From NCBI GenBank assembly GCA_005656395.1, contig SRSI01000060.1:1054001-1118000 (forward strand): DNA of 64,000 nt, given 5' to 3'. Position numbers and translations under genes: made by a program. The stretch's first letter is position 1, and every line of letters begins with the position of its first letter. Origin of the DNA: Strongyloides papillosus. Lineage: Eukaryota; Nematoda; Chromadorea; Rhabditida; Strongyloididae. Below the pieces are notes generated by a model. It saw nothing but the letters and a program-made list of their open reading frames with translations, was not told where the DNA came from and did no database searches. This document shows positions 30,851 through 43,426 of this stretch, piece after piece.

Positions 30851-32482
30851 TCTCGATTAGGCTTGAACTTATAAAAAATAATAACAGTCTTTTTTTAAAC
30901 AATATTTTTAAGGATGAACTTAACTTCATCGAAAAGATTTCTTTTTACTAGTAAATAAAATATAGTCCAGTTTTTGAATTTTTGTATTGCTGAAATTATT
31001 ATTGAAAGTATTTCTATATAGAGAGTTTGATTATTCAATTACTTTTATTATACACTTTATAACTGATAAAAATCTTTAGAAAAACAAATGATGTTCAATA
31101 TTGCACGCACTCGTTTTTTGAACTTTTTGTCAAATTTATCAGATTTTGTGATTGAAGCTTTTAAAACAATGACAATCGAAAGAATAATCATATGACAATG
31201 TAACATGAAGATTTCATTTGTTTATAAGTACAAAGAAGTTAAAAATGTCTAAAATAATAACATTATTTAAAACAAAAGCTTATTAACTTTTTTATTCTTG
31301 TAAAGTAAACAATAGTTTTGTTTGCAAAATAAATTATATTTTTAAAACTGATGAAAAAAAATATTACAGTACAAGTTACAAAAAAGTTTCTTCGTTATTT
31401 GCAGAGTTATTGTTTAATATAAAAACACTAAAATTTCTAAGAAATCTATATTTCAAGAACTTGTATAGGCAAGTGTGATATTCATACTTCTTTTCCATGA
31501 ATAAACTTATGACAAATAAATTATGAATGTTGTGTTTTTTTGTATGTTTTAATTTAGTACAAAATCATTATTTTTTTTAATCAACTTTATTTTATATTTT
31601 TTATTATTAAAAATTTTTAACAATAAAATATGTTTTTCCAAATTATTTTACATAATATGATTAAAATATTTGTGTAAAAAGTTTTAAATCCTTTGTTTGT
31701 GTAAAATATATTACTAATTTAACATTAAATTGCTCTAGTAAATATTATAATGTACAAAATTAAAAAAAATATTTTTAGCAATTATTATTCTAGTAAAATT
31801 TCAAATTTGTTTTGAATAAAAATAAAAATATAATTTAATTATTATCAATAAATCGTATTTATTACAAGAAAAATATATACAAAAATAATAAAAACAAATT
31901 AATGATAAAAGTGAAAATGGAAAAAAATTATCTATTTAAAGAGAAATTTTTGTATTATAATAACTAATGCTTTTTGAACTTTAATAAAAACAAAGTTTCT
32001 TTTGATATTTTTACATTTTTCATAAAAAACAGTTATAGTAGAATACAAAATATGATTTATTTTTTAGAATTAAAGCAAAATACAAGATAAAATATAGAAA
32101 ATTTATTTTTCATATAAAATAGTACAACGGGGGCAATATAATGATATATTTAGCAATATTTATATATATATTTAAATAAAAATACTTAAATCAATTTTAG
32201 TTGTCACGGTAAAATTGTTTAAAGTATTTATAAGTAAAAAAATTATAATGTAATAAAGAAATGATCCTAAAATGATGATTATCATTGAAACATCGTTGCG
32301 GAAAATTTGAAAAGTGTTGAAGATTTATTTTTTTTGAGTCTTTATAAATATATAATATTTCCAGCTCAATTTACTTTTAATTAACTAATAGATTTACATT
32401 TTTCTAATTAAATTCATTTGTGGGTATCCAAAAATTTTTTAAGCGTCATAAAAATTAAAATCATATAATTTCATATTAATTG

Positions 32483-32572
32483 TCACGTTGCTGCATCAAG
32501 ATATTTTAACAATTCTTCTTCAGATTCTTCAGGGGTCGGAGACAAGTCATCCTTGTCTCCGACTAATTGTCA
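32483..32572 (-). other. Candidate stop-codon readthrough element and C-terminal extension of the nuclear receptor
   Basis: After the receptor stop TGA (32572..32570) comes CAATTA, which fits the CARYYA motif that drives readthrough in tobamoviruses. Directly after it (32563..32535) is a perfect 12-bp stem with a 5-base loop, GTCGGAGACAAG and its complement. The same frame stays open for 28 codons (starting QLVGDKDD, then an acidic PEESEEE stretch, ending LLKYLDAAT) to a TGA at 32485..32483. Base composition of these 28 codons is coding-like and becomes background A+T-rich directly after the second stop. I found no upstream donor that would splice out the first TGA and keep this frame. A nonsense allele or an assembly error are the alternatives. 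Confidence 0.6.
32535..32563 (-). repeat. Perfect hairpin just after the nuclear receptor stop
   Basis: Stem of 12 bp (32535-32546 with 32552-32563) and a 5-base loop, with 7 G/C pairs in the stem, standing out in A+T-rich DNA. It begins six bases after the stop codon on the transcribed strand. Confidence 0.85.
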
Positions 32573-35190
32573 ATCCATCATTGCTAAGATATCAGAACAA
32601 ACCGAATTAGATAAAAAATTTCCATCTTGTGGATCGAATGACGTATTAACAAGATCATCATCTAATATATTTGCAAAAGGTGATAATGTTTCATCCTCTG
32701 CTGAATTATATGATCCGGAAATGTATGATGTGTTGGATACAGATGGTGAAGAACATTCATCAATTTCATTTTGCGTATATCCATCTAATCTCTCTTGTTT
32801 CACTAAATGTCTACTATCTGTAATTTGTCCGTTTCTCATATTCATATTATTTGTTGTTGTTGTACACATATTATTTTGGTTAATATTATTCATATTTGTA
32901 CCAGAATTCATGGAATTATTAGTATTCATGCAGGTATTGACATTCACATTATTAGGACTTATATTAGTGTTATGACAATTACTTACATTCATCATACGAT
33001 TATTAGAATCTATATGATTATTCATCTGTGGAGCAGAATTAATATTAAATGTTGGAGTAATTGATTGTAATGATATATCTGCTGGATTTTCATACATAGG
33101 AGGAGAGACTGTACTAGATGTAATTAATGGTTCATCATATCTAGTATATTCATCAAATAATTCACTCAAAATATTATCATCACTGTTTCGGTTATTAAAT
33201 ATATGACATAATTGAAGATTATCGTGAAATATTATAGATAAACTTGTGATAGTTGGAAGAAGAAGAAGCAAATTTCCAAATCGACTTGAGGCTGTAATCA
33301 TTGGATGTATTTCTTTTACAATTTGAAATAGCATATCTTGTATTTTATCACGTAATTCAGATATTACTAATTGTCCTGATTCTGATAAACCTTTTGCAAT
33401 CGGATTTAAAGCAATAATAGCTTTTAAAGGTATCAATTCTTCCTCTTTTAAATCCATTTTTCTTATTGGAATAACTAGTTCATTCAAAGTTCTTTCAATT
33501 AGGACTTCAGACAAATTATTTCCTGTATATTCATAAGGCATCTTTTTTTGTACATATAAATTACTACTAAGACATAAAACATCGTTGCTTTCTGTAGATT
33601 GAACTGTTCTAATAGCAAAATTAAACATTGTAAGTGATGAGAAGCATGATTTTACAAGACTAATTTTGTCTTCTGTTATTAATGGTTTAGATAATTCAAT
33701 TAATTCATCAATCCAATGGGCACAATAAACAGCATTTTTATTGGCAATTGTTGCTAATTCATCTGGTCTAGCAAGACGATAATTTTCATAACAAATATCA
33801 GATCTTTTATTATTATTGCTTGGTTTTGCTTCGAATAATTCACGCAAACTAGTACCTTTTGGAGGTATTTTTTCTGGTACATAATTCATTGGTTGAATGG
33901 AATCTTCACCTTTCGATAATTTTCCCTCAATATTCATTAAACGCATTCTCATTACTCTTGCTTCTACATGTAATTTATTTGTCCAATCATCACATTGATA
34001 TTGCATAACTTGTTTAATAAGTTCATCATCATTAGTTCTTTTTCTTACTCTAGGTACTTTTTGTCTACCAGTCAAATCACGATCAGGACGAACTGCTTTT
34101 GGATCCATACCAACTTCAAGACATCTATTAAAACGACAATATCGGCAACTATTACGTTGTACTAAATATAATAAAAATAATTATTTTTAAAATAATTTAA
34201 AAAAGTTACATTTATCAACAACACAATTATCGCCGAATCTGCAAACATATCTATATTTTCCTATTAGAGTTCTTCTAAAAAAACCTTTACATCCATAGCA
34301 CGCCAGCACACCGTAATGTAATTTTGCAGGTGCATCACCACAAACTGCACATAATGCTTCACCATTATTGGGGCTATTTACAGAAACTCCAGGAGATGCT
34401 GATGGTACACTTAATTTTTCTTTAATATTGTATGGTGGAGATGGCATTATCATTTCTCTATACGAGTTATTTGATACTACTCGTTGTCTTGATGGTATTC
34501 TAAAAATTAAAAGTTATTAAATGTTATAAAAAATAAGAAAAGTATAAATTATGACAGAAAAAATTATGCACTACAAAAATATTATATAAAGAGGTACATA
34601 TTACATAGATATCATTAATTTTTTTTATTCAAAGTATAATGATACTAAAAAATAATAAATTCATCAAGAAAATGTAAACAAATTTGCCTACTTTAATTTT
34701 TAATAAGTTAAATTATAAAGTAATATTTTATATTAACTTAAACTGCTTATTACATATTGTCAAATTTTATTCTTATAAAATGATAACTTAAAATGATAAT
34801 TTTTAAAAGTATGTTATTTAATCAATTGAAATATTTTATATTAATTAGAAGAATTTTATCATATTGTATGATGATGTAGATAAGATTGTATAATCATTTT
34901 TGAATGTAGTAGATTATTGTTATAAAATACACCGATAAATATATTTATAATCATGTACTTTTTTTATGAAATACTCACCTGTTAATTTTTAACATTTTCA
35001 TATTTTGCGCATGTTGCTCAATTATTTGATGTTGTGGAGCAAATTCATTATGAAGACTAGGATGATTATTATTTTGTTGTCCATTATTACCCATTTGTGG
35101 ATGAATTTGAATTAAAGATGAATTTGGTTCTTCAACTTCCTCATATTCCAATTCTTTATTACCGTAACTCCAATATTCATAGGCCATCAT
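32570..35190 (-). CDS. HNF4-type nuclear hormone receptor
   Basis: Exons 35190..34979, 34499..34210 and 34161..32570 give 697 residues to the first stop. The DNA-binding domain starts at Cys 121: [20 protein letters not shown] (first finger, P-box CYGCKG) and, after intron 2, CRYCRFNRC (second finger). The following hinge [16 protein letters not shown] is characteristic of HNF4-derived supplementary nematode receptors. A ligand-binding domain follows (about 250-540), then a long Asn/Met-rich region and an acidic Ser-rich tail. It should be a nuclear transcription factor; the ligand is unknown. The N-terminus is Gln/Asn/His-rich. I start at the first ATG (35190) because the frame upstream meets a TAA; the longer frame begins with TTG. 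I cannot assign a one-to-one C. elegans orthologue. The first stop codon lies in an unusual context described in the next entry. Confidence 0.9.
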
Positions 35191-38100
35191 AAGTAATTTT
35201 AAAATATCCAAGAGTTAATTTTAATATTTTTGGATAATACTAATTACAAAAATATTTATTTATATTTATATATATTTAAATATATATAGTCTAATCAAGT
35301 ACAGTAAAAGATAGCTATAAAGTCTAAAAAATAATAATAAGTATAAAAAGTACAAAATTTATATATAAAATAATATAGTGAAGTTTAATAATGAAATGTA
35401 ATTATTCTGAAAACATAAATAAACAAAACCATATCATTATCGTAAAACCCCTTTCAAATAGGAATAATATGTGCAAATGCTTCCGTCGCAACAATTTACG
35501 TTGATGAGACATCAACAGAAGACATGAGTTGTTACCACTATATACAATTCTACATACATATATACTTTTGATACTTGTATTAAAATACTACACCCTAAAT
35601 AATATTACACTTTATTAAATTGGAAAAGAAAAACGGAAGATGATGATCATGACTCTATGAAATAGATTAACAAAAGATAGCATCTAAAAATTAGAAACAT
35701 AATATCTAGAATATTTAAAGATATCGTTTTAATTTGATATAGACAGAGAAAATAAAAAAATATTAAAAATGATACTATTTTCTTATTAATGTCATTGAAA
35801 AAAAAGATTATGTGAAAAAAAATTTATTTGTTCTAATAGACATAAAATAATTGGTAACATAATTTTTCTATCTGTTGAAACTTTTGAGCTGCATAATTTT
35901 ATCACTAAACCATAATACTAAGTTAAAAAGATATGGAAGTGAATGATAATAATAATAAATAAAACTTTATTGGATTTTATTAAAAATAATAATACATACT
36001 ATCTTTGATTATGATATCATCAATTTAACATTATTTTTATGATTTTTTATTAACAAGCATACTCTTGACCCAATAACAGATTTAGATGATAAATATTAAA
36101 CTATACTAAATTCGTTACAATAATGTTTAATGAAGTGTAATTTATAAAAAAAAAACCAATTAAATGTATAATTAAATAATTAGAAGATCGAAAACAGTTT
36201 TATTTATCTACAAAATTTTTTAAACTAATCATGTAACTAAATTTATTTAAAAACCGTTTTGTATAATATAGCTAGTAACGGAATACTAAGAGTTATAAAA
36301 TCATAAATAGTTAACAATTAACCAAAATTATTTAAAATTCTAATTAACATATCAATTGTAAAATTACCATTTTCGACAACAAAAAGTGTGAATTTGTTGC
36401 CATATATAGTTTTATAAAGAAATGAAGACTATTTAAATATGTATAATCTTGCAAGTATTCTAATATTAATACTTACTAACACGGATGAGTGCATAGTAAT
36501 TTCTTATGAAAATCAACTAGAAAATATTAATGATCAAAAGATCAAAAGTTTATATTAAAAAAATGAAGAAAATTATAGTGTTGGTTTTATTAATTTATTT
36601 AAAACTGTAACAGAACACAATGTATAATTGTTATCAAATGCTGTTATTTAACTACAGAATATTTACAATTGAAAGAGATTAAAAGTTTACATTTTTACTT
36701 TTACTCTTTTTTCTAGTAAACGTCATATATAATTTAAATAAATTTCAAGGATAATAAAATTACAGAATACTTTTTTTTGAATTTTTACGTTTTAATTTGA
36801 AAAGAGATAAGAGGAGAAGCTGCAAAAATATCAGTTTTTGGATATAATATAACTAAGATAAATTTAAAAATTTCTTTGATAAAAAATTATTTAATATTTG
36901 GTATATTTTTTACGATGTGTTTTATACAAAAAAGAACAATAATATTAAAAAAAGTACATTTTTTCATTATTATTTCAAAATTTTGTATTTATATTTCTAT
37001 TAAGAAACAATATTTTATTTAGAAAATATCATTTAAAATAATATTATTAAAAGAGACAGATTTATTGAAGTGTATTGGAAAACAAATTAAAAAATAATTT
37101 AATATAACGTGATTATACTAGAAGGTCGTAGGTCTAATAAAAAGGAAACAAGTAGATTATGAGGAAAGTGATAACAGTAAACAAATTTTCAATGCTAATT
37201 TGTGGGTGTGTAAAAAAATTTTTAACTATTTTTTTATCTTATTATTCAAGAAAATAATTAAAATAAACATTTTTAAAGAACAACGAATATTATTTACGTT
37301 GTAATCAAAAAAAATCATAATTGCATTATATGGCTTCTGTAATGACTATATTATGTAAAAATATTTTAATAGTTCTTGTTATACAATATGATAAGATAGG
37401 TCTTTAATTTTATCTCTCCTTAATATTAATTACTTAAAAATTAAGGAATTATATTAATCAGGTAGTTAATAAATTATATTTTAATACAAATAACTTATAC
37501 CAAAAATAGATAAAGATACATTATCATTTTATTAGTAAGCTTATGTAAATAACGCCTTCCAGAGATATATTTACTAAAAGATATATTTCTATTGAAGCAA
37601 ATAGAACTAAATAATTAATAGTTTTTTAACTTTAAATACCTTTAATTTGCGTAATTTCCTAATGTCAATGATATTATTATGTATAAAAACCATAATATCA
37701 TTTAATTATATGTACTACTTGATTAAATAAAAAATTTAACGTATTTGCAACTAAATCAGGGTGGAAATTTTTTTCATTATATTCTAAACGTTAATAACGT
37801 TCAACCTTCTAAAAATAAGTCAATTTGAGTTGATGTAGATGCTGAAATAAAAATTTCATAGTTTTTTTGAATAATATACCTACTATATTCTTAGACATTT
37901 TTTTTTCAATTTTTTTGATAGAACAAAAAATATAAATATAGTTCCGGTGTGTTAAATTAGAAGTATATTTATGATCTTAATATTAAAAATTACCGATAAA
38001 ATAGTAATTTGTTAATTGCAATTAAATATTAAATAATACCAAATATGTGTTGATATAAAGTATTAATTATTAAAAAATGACATTATCAAATATTTTATAT

Positions 38101-41100
38101 ATTATTGTCTTATCAAACTATTCTGTCATTTTAATAGATATTTACATAATTACTGCAAAAAATATGATAAAAAATTTTAAACGTTAATATATTAGTATGA
38201 AAAAAACATTTAAAAAGTTCTTTTTCGTAACAATAGTGTACTAATACAATGTATTACAATACACCTTACTTCTAATATCATAATATATTTTTTTAAGAAT
38301 ATTTATCTTAATGTAATGTTTAAAATTTTAGGCTTTTTTATAATATTTAACAATAGCTTATTTTTGTATAAATGTGTGAACAATTTTATTACAAAAACAA
38401 CATTACTTTATGCTGATATTTGTATGAGAAATAACTTTAAGTGAGAAATATAAAATTGTCAAATATATCTATAAAATTTAAATTTAGTTCAAAGGGTAAT
38501 AACAATATATAAATAGATATATATGTTACAGGACAAGTAAATAGCTCAGTCACTAAAATAACTGATTATATATAAAATTATATAAAAACTTTAAAAATAT
38601 ATATAATAGATGTTATGTAGGAACATGACAGAAATGTATATTAATATTATCATTATTTTGTGGTATCAAAAGTAAATTTACTGCTCATATATTTTAATCT
38701 AGAAAAGCAAATCATTTTGAGGTCGTTTTACTTCACAATTTGTTAATACACATCTAACAGGAAGTCTTCAAATTTTTAGCTTTAAAAAGAGAAGGCAATT
38801 ATAAAAATATCAAAATTAATGTAAATATCTAATTTTATAAATGATTTTTTTATTAATTCTAAATGAAATGAATAAAATTTTTTTTTATTTAAAGTAGTAT
38901 GAGATAAAATGCATCACATGGTGATTATACCTCCAAATTGAATGATATTCTTTATAAAAAATTAAAAACTCTATATATTCAATAAGACTTTAAAAAAAAT
39001 ACAAATATTCGAAAATATAAAAATATATATTTGAAAATTGATTGGCTTAATTAAAATTCAGGTTTACTTTTAGCTCTTCATATAAAAAATGTATTAAAAT
39101 ATCGGTAAAGCATTTTTTTATAACATTAAAAATATTATTAAATAATGTTTTGATTATCTACTTAAATCAAAATGCTAAATTTACTAAATATTTTTAAATT
39201 TCACAGTTTTTCAATACCTAGTTACTTTTAACTATTTTTTAAAATACTGGAAAAAAAGTTGACTAGAATGATTTACCTGTTATAATAACAAAATAAAACT
39301 ATTACATATTTTATTGAAGAATGATCCTAACTGTTGCCACTATCAAGAATTGTATATATATACTTTCTGCTATAAAATAATTTCGACCATTTTTATCAGC
39401 TAGTTAGCTAATTAGTATGTATTTTTAAGAGGAATTCCATTAAATGACAGTATAAAAATTTTACAACTGTCTTGTTAATTAAAATTCTTACCTTCTTATT
39501 ACATAATAAAATTTCAAAGAAATAATAACATTCTAGTGAAAAAATTAACACCAATAACTTTATAATTAGTTTTTTTGTGAAAAAAATCTTATAAAATATT
39601 AACTATATTTTGGTTTTATATTAAACTATGAGGGATACCACTTTAAAATAATTTAGCAATAATAATGTGCATGATTTTAATTGAAAAGATATCAATTGTA
39701 AAAATAATCCACTATATTTGATTAGATATAAGTGATATCAGATTATTATCATGAAACTATAATTTGTTTAAAAGAGACTTTAAATAGAAATTTTATTAAT
39801 TAATCAGTTAATTGTCACAATTACTATGAATACACTATATATCTTGATTTTATATATTATAATCTTAAGTATTTATTGTTTAGTACAAAAGATATAGAAA
39901 GCACAATAGATCAAGGTAATTGTACTCTTGATTTTAAACTCCAAATATAATATTATTCACCTTCCGTATCTATGAGCGGATACCACGATCAAAACATTAA
40001 ATAAGAAGAAATGCATATAAATGTTAAAAAATGACGTTTGTTTATTTAAATTGTGTCACCTAAACATGTTTTTCATTTATATATGTAAATTCTAATAATA
40101 GACATTTACTATGGTATACTATAGGTAATTGTAATAATTGAAGCATAGATAAAAATCAAGTAAGTAGATATAATTAGAAACCAATCTATTTATAAAAGTC
40201 TAGATATATTACAAAGGAAAAAATGCAACTAAGAACTATAAATTTTATGATTCGTTGTTTAAAAGTTGTGTTGTAATATTATAATGATTTGCCTATTATA
40301 ATTTAATAATAAGTTAAAATAATTTATTATATTAAAAAAATAGTTTTGATAAATTAGAATGTTAAAAAAAGTTAATGACATTATTACCCTTGAAAATTGT
40401 CCAGATAGTGGATTACGTCATCTATTGAAAAATTAAATGATTTTTAACATATATCATTGTTATTTGATCAAAGAACGAGAACGCTTAAAATTAACTAATT
40501 TCAGCCCTAAATGTTAATTGAATAAATTATAATTATTTTTGGATAAAAAAACTTATATTCGCTTATTATAGCTTGGCGCTATATATACATATATATCTTA
40601 AAAGAAGTGTGTGATCATAAAAAGTATAAAATATTCACATATAATACTTAATCTTTTTATAATACATTTATCATAAAATATCTCAAAAGACAAATTTGAG
40701 ATAACACATTAAAATAATATCAGTATTACTATCATAAACATTCTTTAAATGTGAAATTACTTTACTAAAAATAATAATATATAAAACTTATTAAATTTAT
40801 GCACATGTATAAATATTAATATATATTAGTAGATTGTTAACAAATTAATTATGGTAGGAATATTTACTGTGCTCGTTGAAAGTTTAATGAGTTAAACAAT
40901 TTAACAGTGTTTTCATTTATATATTTGGGGATGACGTCAATGGAAACTTAGTATCAATAATAATATAATCGTTTTAAATACAATATAATTGTTAGGTAAA
41001 ATAATATACATATTTTAAATATAATTTATATAATCATAATTTTTTTTGATAAAACATTTATAAAAATAATTATATGAAGGTAAATAGGGAAATCACTGAA

Positions 41101-42785
41101 AATGAAATATTGTACTTTTAAGACTATTTACGTTTTAGATATATTTGAAATTAATTTGTTGTTTGAAAACTTTAAGACACAGAATTAAGACATAAACAAA
41201 ATTTAAAGCTTGTAATGTTTGTTTTAAATCAAGATAACACAAGTTATAAAAAATCAAATTAATTTGTTGGAACGAAAAATCAGTGCAGGTATACATATTC
41301 AAACACAGTGAAGTATTACATTACTATCATAATATGTAGAAATAATATTAAAATTAAAGAAGTATCAAGTTTAATTTAAGTCCAATTTATAATTATTTTT
41401 TGTGCTTTAAGAAGTAATGCTTTTTTAGTAAAGAATTTGAATTTATGAGAAGAAATTATATAAATTTTTCAAGTAATATGCACCACCTATATATTTATAT
41501 ATTTAAAAATAAAAAATTTGATTTTATCATGGTGCAATTTCAAATATTATGTTTTTACATTAAAATTTAATGTTACGGATATTGGGGTGATAAAGAAAAC
41601 AAACAATTATATTATATGACTCGTTATCATGTGCAAATATTTTTAAAAAAATAAAATAATTCAATGTTAATTAAGCTATGAATATATATTAGAAATTTAA
41701 AAAAAAATTTTTAATAAATTTTAGTAAAAACTACATTATTTTCTCATATATTAGTTATAATTTGTGTTGTTTGTTAAAATATAATAATAATAATTTTTTT
41801 TATTTTTATAATAAATATTAATAAAGGAAAACTGATAAAAATAAAGTAAATATTATAGTATTGTACTATAATATTAGGAATATTAACGTATTTTAAAGGT
41901 ATTTATCTATTCTATTATATTAATCAGACAAACATTACTGTTAACAATAACAAAAATAGTAATGTAAAATTATTAATTTAAAATTTTAATTTTTTGAGTG
42001 ATAAATTGATGAGATATCAAAGTTTTTAATATTTTTCTTTAATTTATATATTAATTGCATAAGTTTATTGACTACAAATATACCAATTACAACAAATTAG
42101 AGCTTTGATTTTACGATCAGATACTAAAGAGTAATTTTTGCATATACAATATTATTTACTTCCTATTTAATGTAAATCATATTATTGTCATTAATTAACT
42201 TAAAAATGTGTTACTTCATTTCTTATATGTTTGATTTCAAAAATTTAATAACCGGAAGCACCAAATATAACTTGGCGCAATAAATAAATAACACTAAACG
42301 ACACATATATATAAAAACAAAACTAACTTTTTATATAGAAAATCAGCGCAAAATTATTTTTAATAACCTGTAGTTATCAAAGAATATTGAAAATTATATA
42401 AATATCTTTAAGTTTAAAGGATGATTGAACTTATAAATAATTAAGATGAATTCATAGAATAAATGTAATAAAATTTATTATTTCTAATATTTTAGTTTAT
42501 ATCAAATCGCCATATACAATTAAAAATGTTGAGAGAAAAGATTACCAAAAGTTTGGTTATGACATAAAATTATAAATTCACAAAATCAAACAATGTTTAG
42601 TTGAAAAATAATTAAGTTGCTTTTAATAAAAAATATGTGTAACGTGTTTCACATCTTGTATAATTTTTCATTAAAATATCGTAATAATCTCAGTAGTAGC
42701 TTAATTTTTTAAGGGACGTGAAAATATTTTCATTGTGAGAGGATGTTTTTAGAAAAATATATATATTTAACAATAATATATAGTA
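35191..42785. other. 7.6-kb A+T-rich intergenic region
   Basis: The left part is upstream of the nuclear receptor; the right part is the 3' flank of the neuropeptide gene. No coding frame, RNA gene or transposon could be supported on either strand. A palindromic CRE-type site (TGACGTCA) is at 40932-40939. Confidence 0.55.
40932..40939. promoter_or_regulatory. Palindromic CRE/ATF site
   Basis: Exact TGACGTCA, the consensus of CREB/ATF dimers. It lies in a large intergenic region, 5.7 kb upstream of the nuclear receptor start and 1.8 kb past the neuropeptide gene, so its target is unclear. Confidence 0.25.
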
Positions 42786-43414
42786 TCATCTACCAAACAA
42801 TTCTCTTGTACGACCTCTTTTAACTTCAATCAAATTTTCAAATTGCGGCTTAAAATAGTATGATTCATCATAGTCATCCATAGTATTATCAGTAGCAATT
42901 TGAAACGGTTCAACACGACTACGTTTTCCTAACAATTCTCGTGCTCTCCTTTTATTATTTTGTAAATAACCATTATCATGCATATTATTTTCATTGACCA
43001 TTTCACTTCTTTTACCAAGTAACTCTCTAGCCCTTGTTCTTTTATTATAAAATCCTCTTATCATATGATCACCTGGAAAATCCCATAAACTGGTTACTGG
43101 GAAACTTCTTTTACCAAAAAGCTCCCTTCCTCTTCTGCTATGTCTACCAAAGAAATATGGTGTGGAACCTGATTAATTAACATATATTTAAAATGTTTAA
43201 AATAATATAAAAATAGAAACATACCAATTTGGTTAGATCTCTTTCCAACTAATCCACGTGTCTCGGTATCTTTCGTCTTTTCCATGGGTAAAGGATAGTA
43301 AAGATTATTTTCTTCAATAAAATTGTCATAACTTTCTCCCGATATCACTTTAAGCAATACGATAACAAAAAATAAAAAGCGTAGGATTGATATTGTTTGA
43401 TTATAAGAACACAT
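42786..43414 (-). CDS. trh-1: TRH-like neuropeptide precursor (RELF/RELL-amide peptides)
   Basis: Two exons, 43414..43225 and 43168..42786 (ATTG|GTATG ... AATCAG|GT), give 190 residues with an N-terminal signal peptide (hydrophobic 11-25). Dibasic sites and amidation glycines frame: TRGLV-amide (ending G57-KR), a YFF-ending segment (residues 60-71), GRELF-amide (77-81, preceded by RR, followed by GKR), ARELL-amide twice (110-114 and 139-143, GKR), and GRTRELF-amide at the very C-terminus (182-188, ending G-R). C. elegans TRH-1 (formerly NLP-54) is, to my knowledge, processed to GRELF-amide and ANELF-amide, which act on the TRH receptor TRHR-1 and promote growth. The exact GRELF-GKR match and repeated RELF/RELL core make this its likely orthologue. 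Long acidic spacers separate the peptides. An acceptor TTTTAG lies six bases before the ATG. Confidence 0.85.
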
Positions 43415-43420
43415 TCTTAT

Positions 43421-43426
43421 CTAAAA
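43421..43426 (-). promoter_or_regulatory. Candidate spliced-leader acceptor of the TRH-like gene
   Basis: The minus strand reads ATGTTTTAG then ATAAGA and the ATG at 43414. Either trans-splicing or a short 5' UTR intron would use this site. Confidence 0.4.

Larger units (their letters stand above)
28591..32482. other. A+T-rich intergenic region with a mariner fossil
   Basis: Apart from the mariner relic and the foldback-like patch listed separately, no gene is supported. The frame at 29797-30015 (minus) has no motif. The right end is the 3' flank of the nuclear receptor. Confidence 0.55.

Noticed and set aside
32570..32572. TGA of the nuclear receptor as a selenocysteine codon
   Set aside because: The hairpin lies directly after the codon and lacks the SECIS layout of animals, which sits in the 3' UTR; nuclear receptors are not selenoproteins. 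Readthrough is the simpler reading.
32530..32660. A hidden mini-intron removing the nuclear receptor TGA
   Set aside because: Possible donors near 32604-32652 combined with the ATTAG just after the stop give lengths of 40, 80 or 88 bases, all of which break the extension frame.
32553..32975. Plus-strand open frame opposite the nuclear receptor tail
   Set aside because: It is the antisense shadow of the receptor's Asn/Met-rich coding exon.
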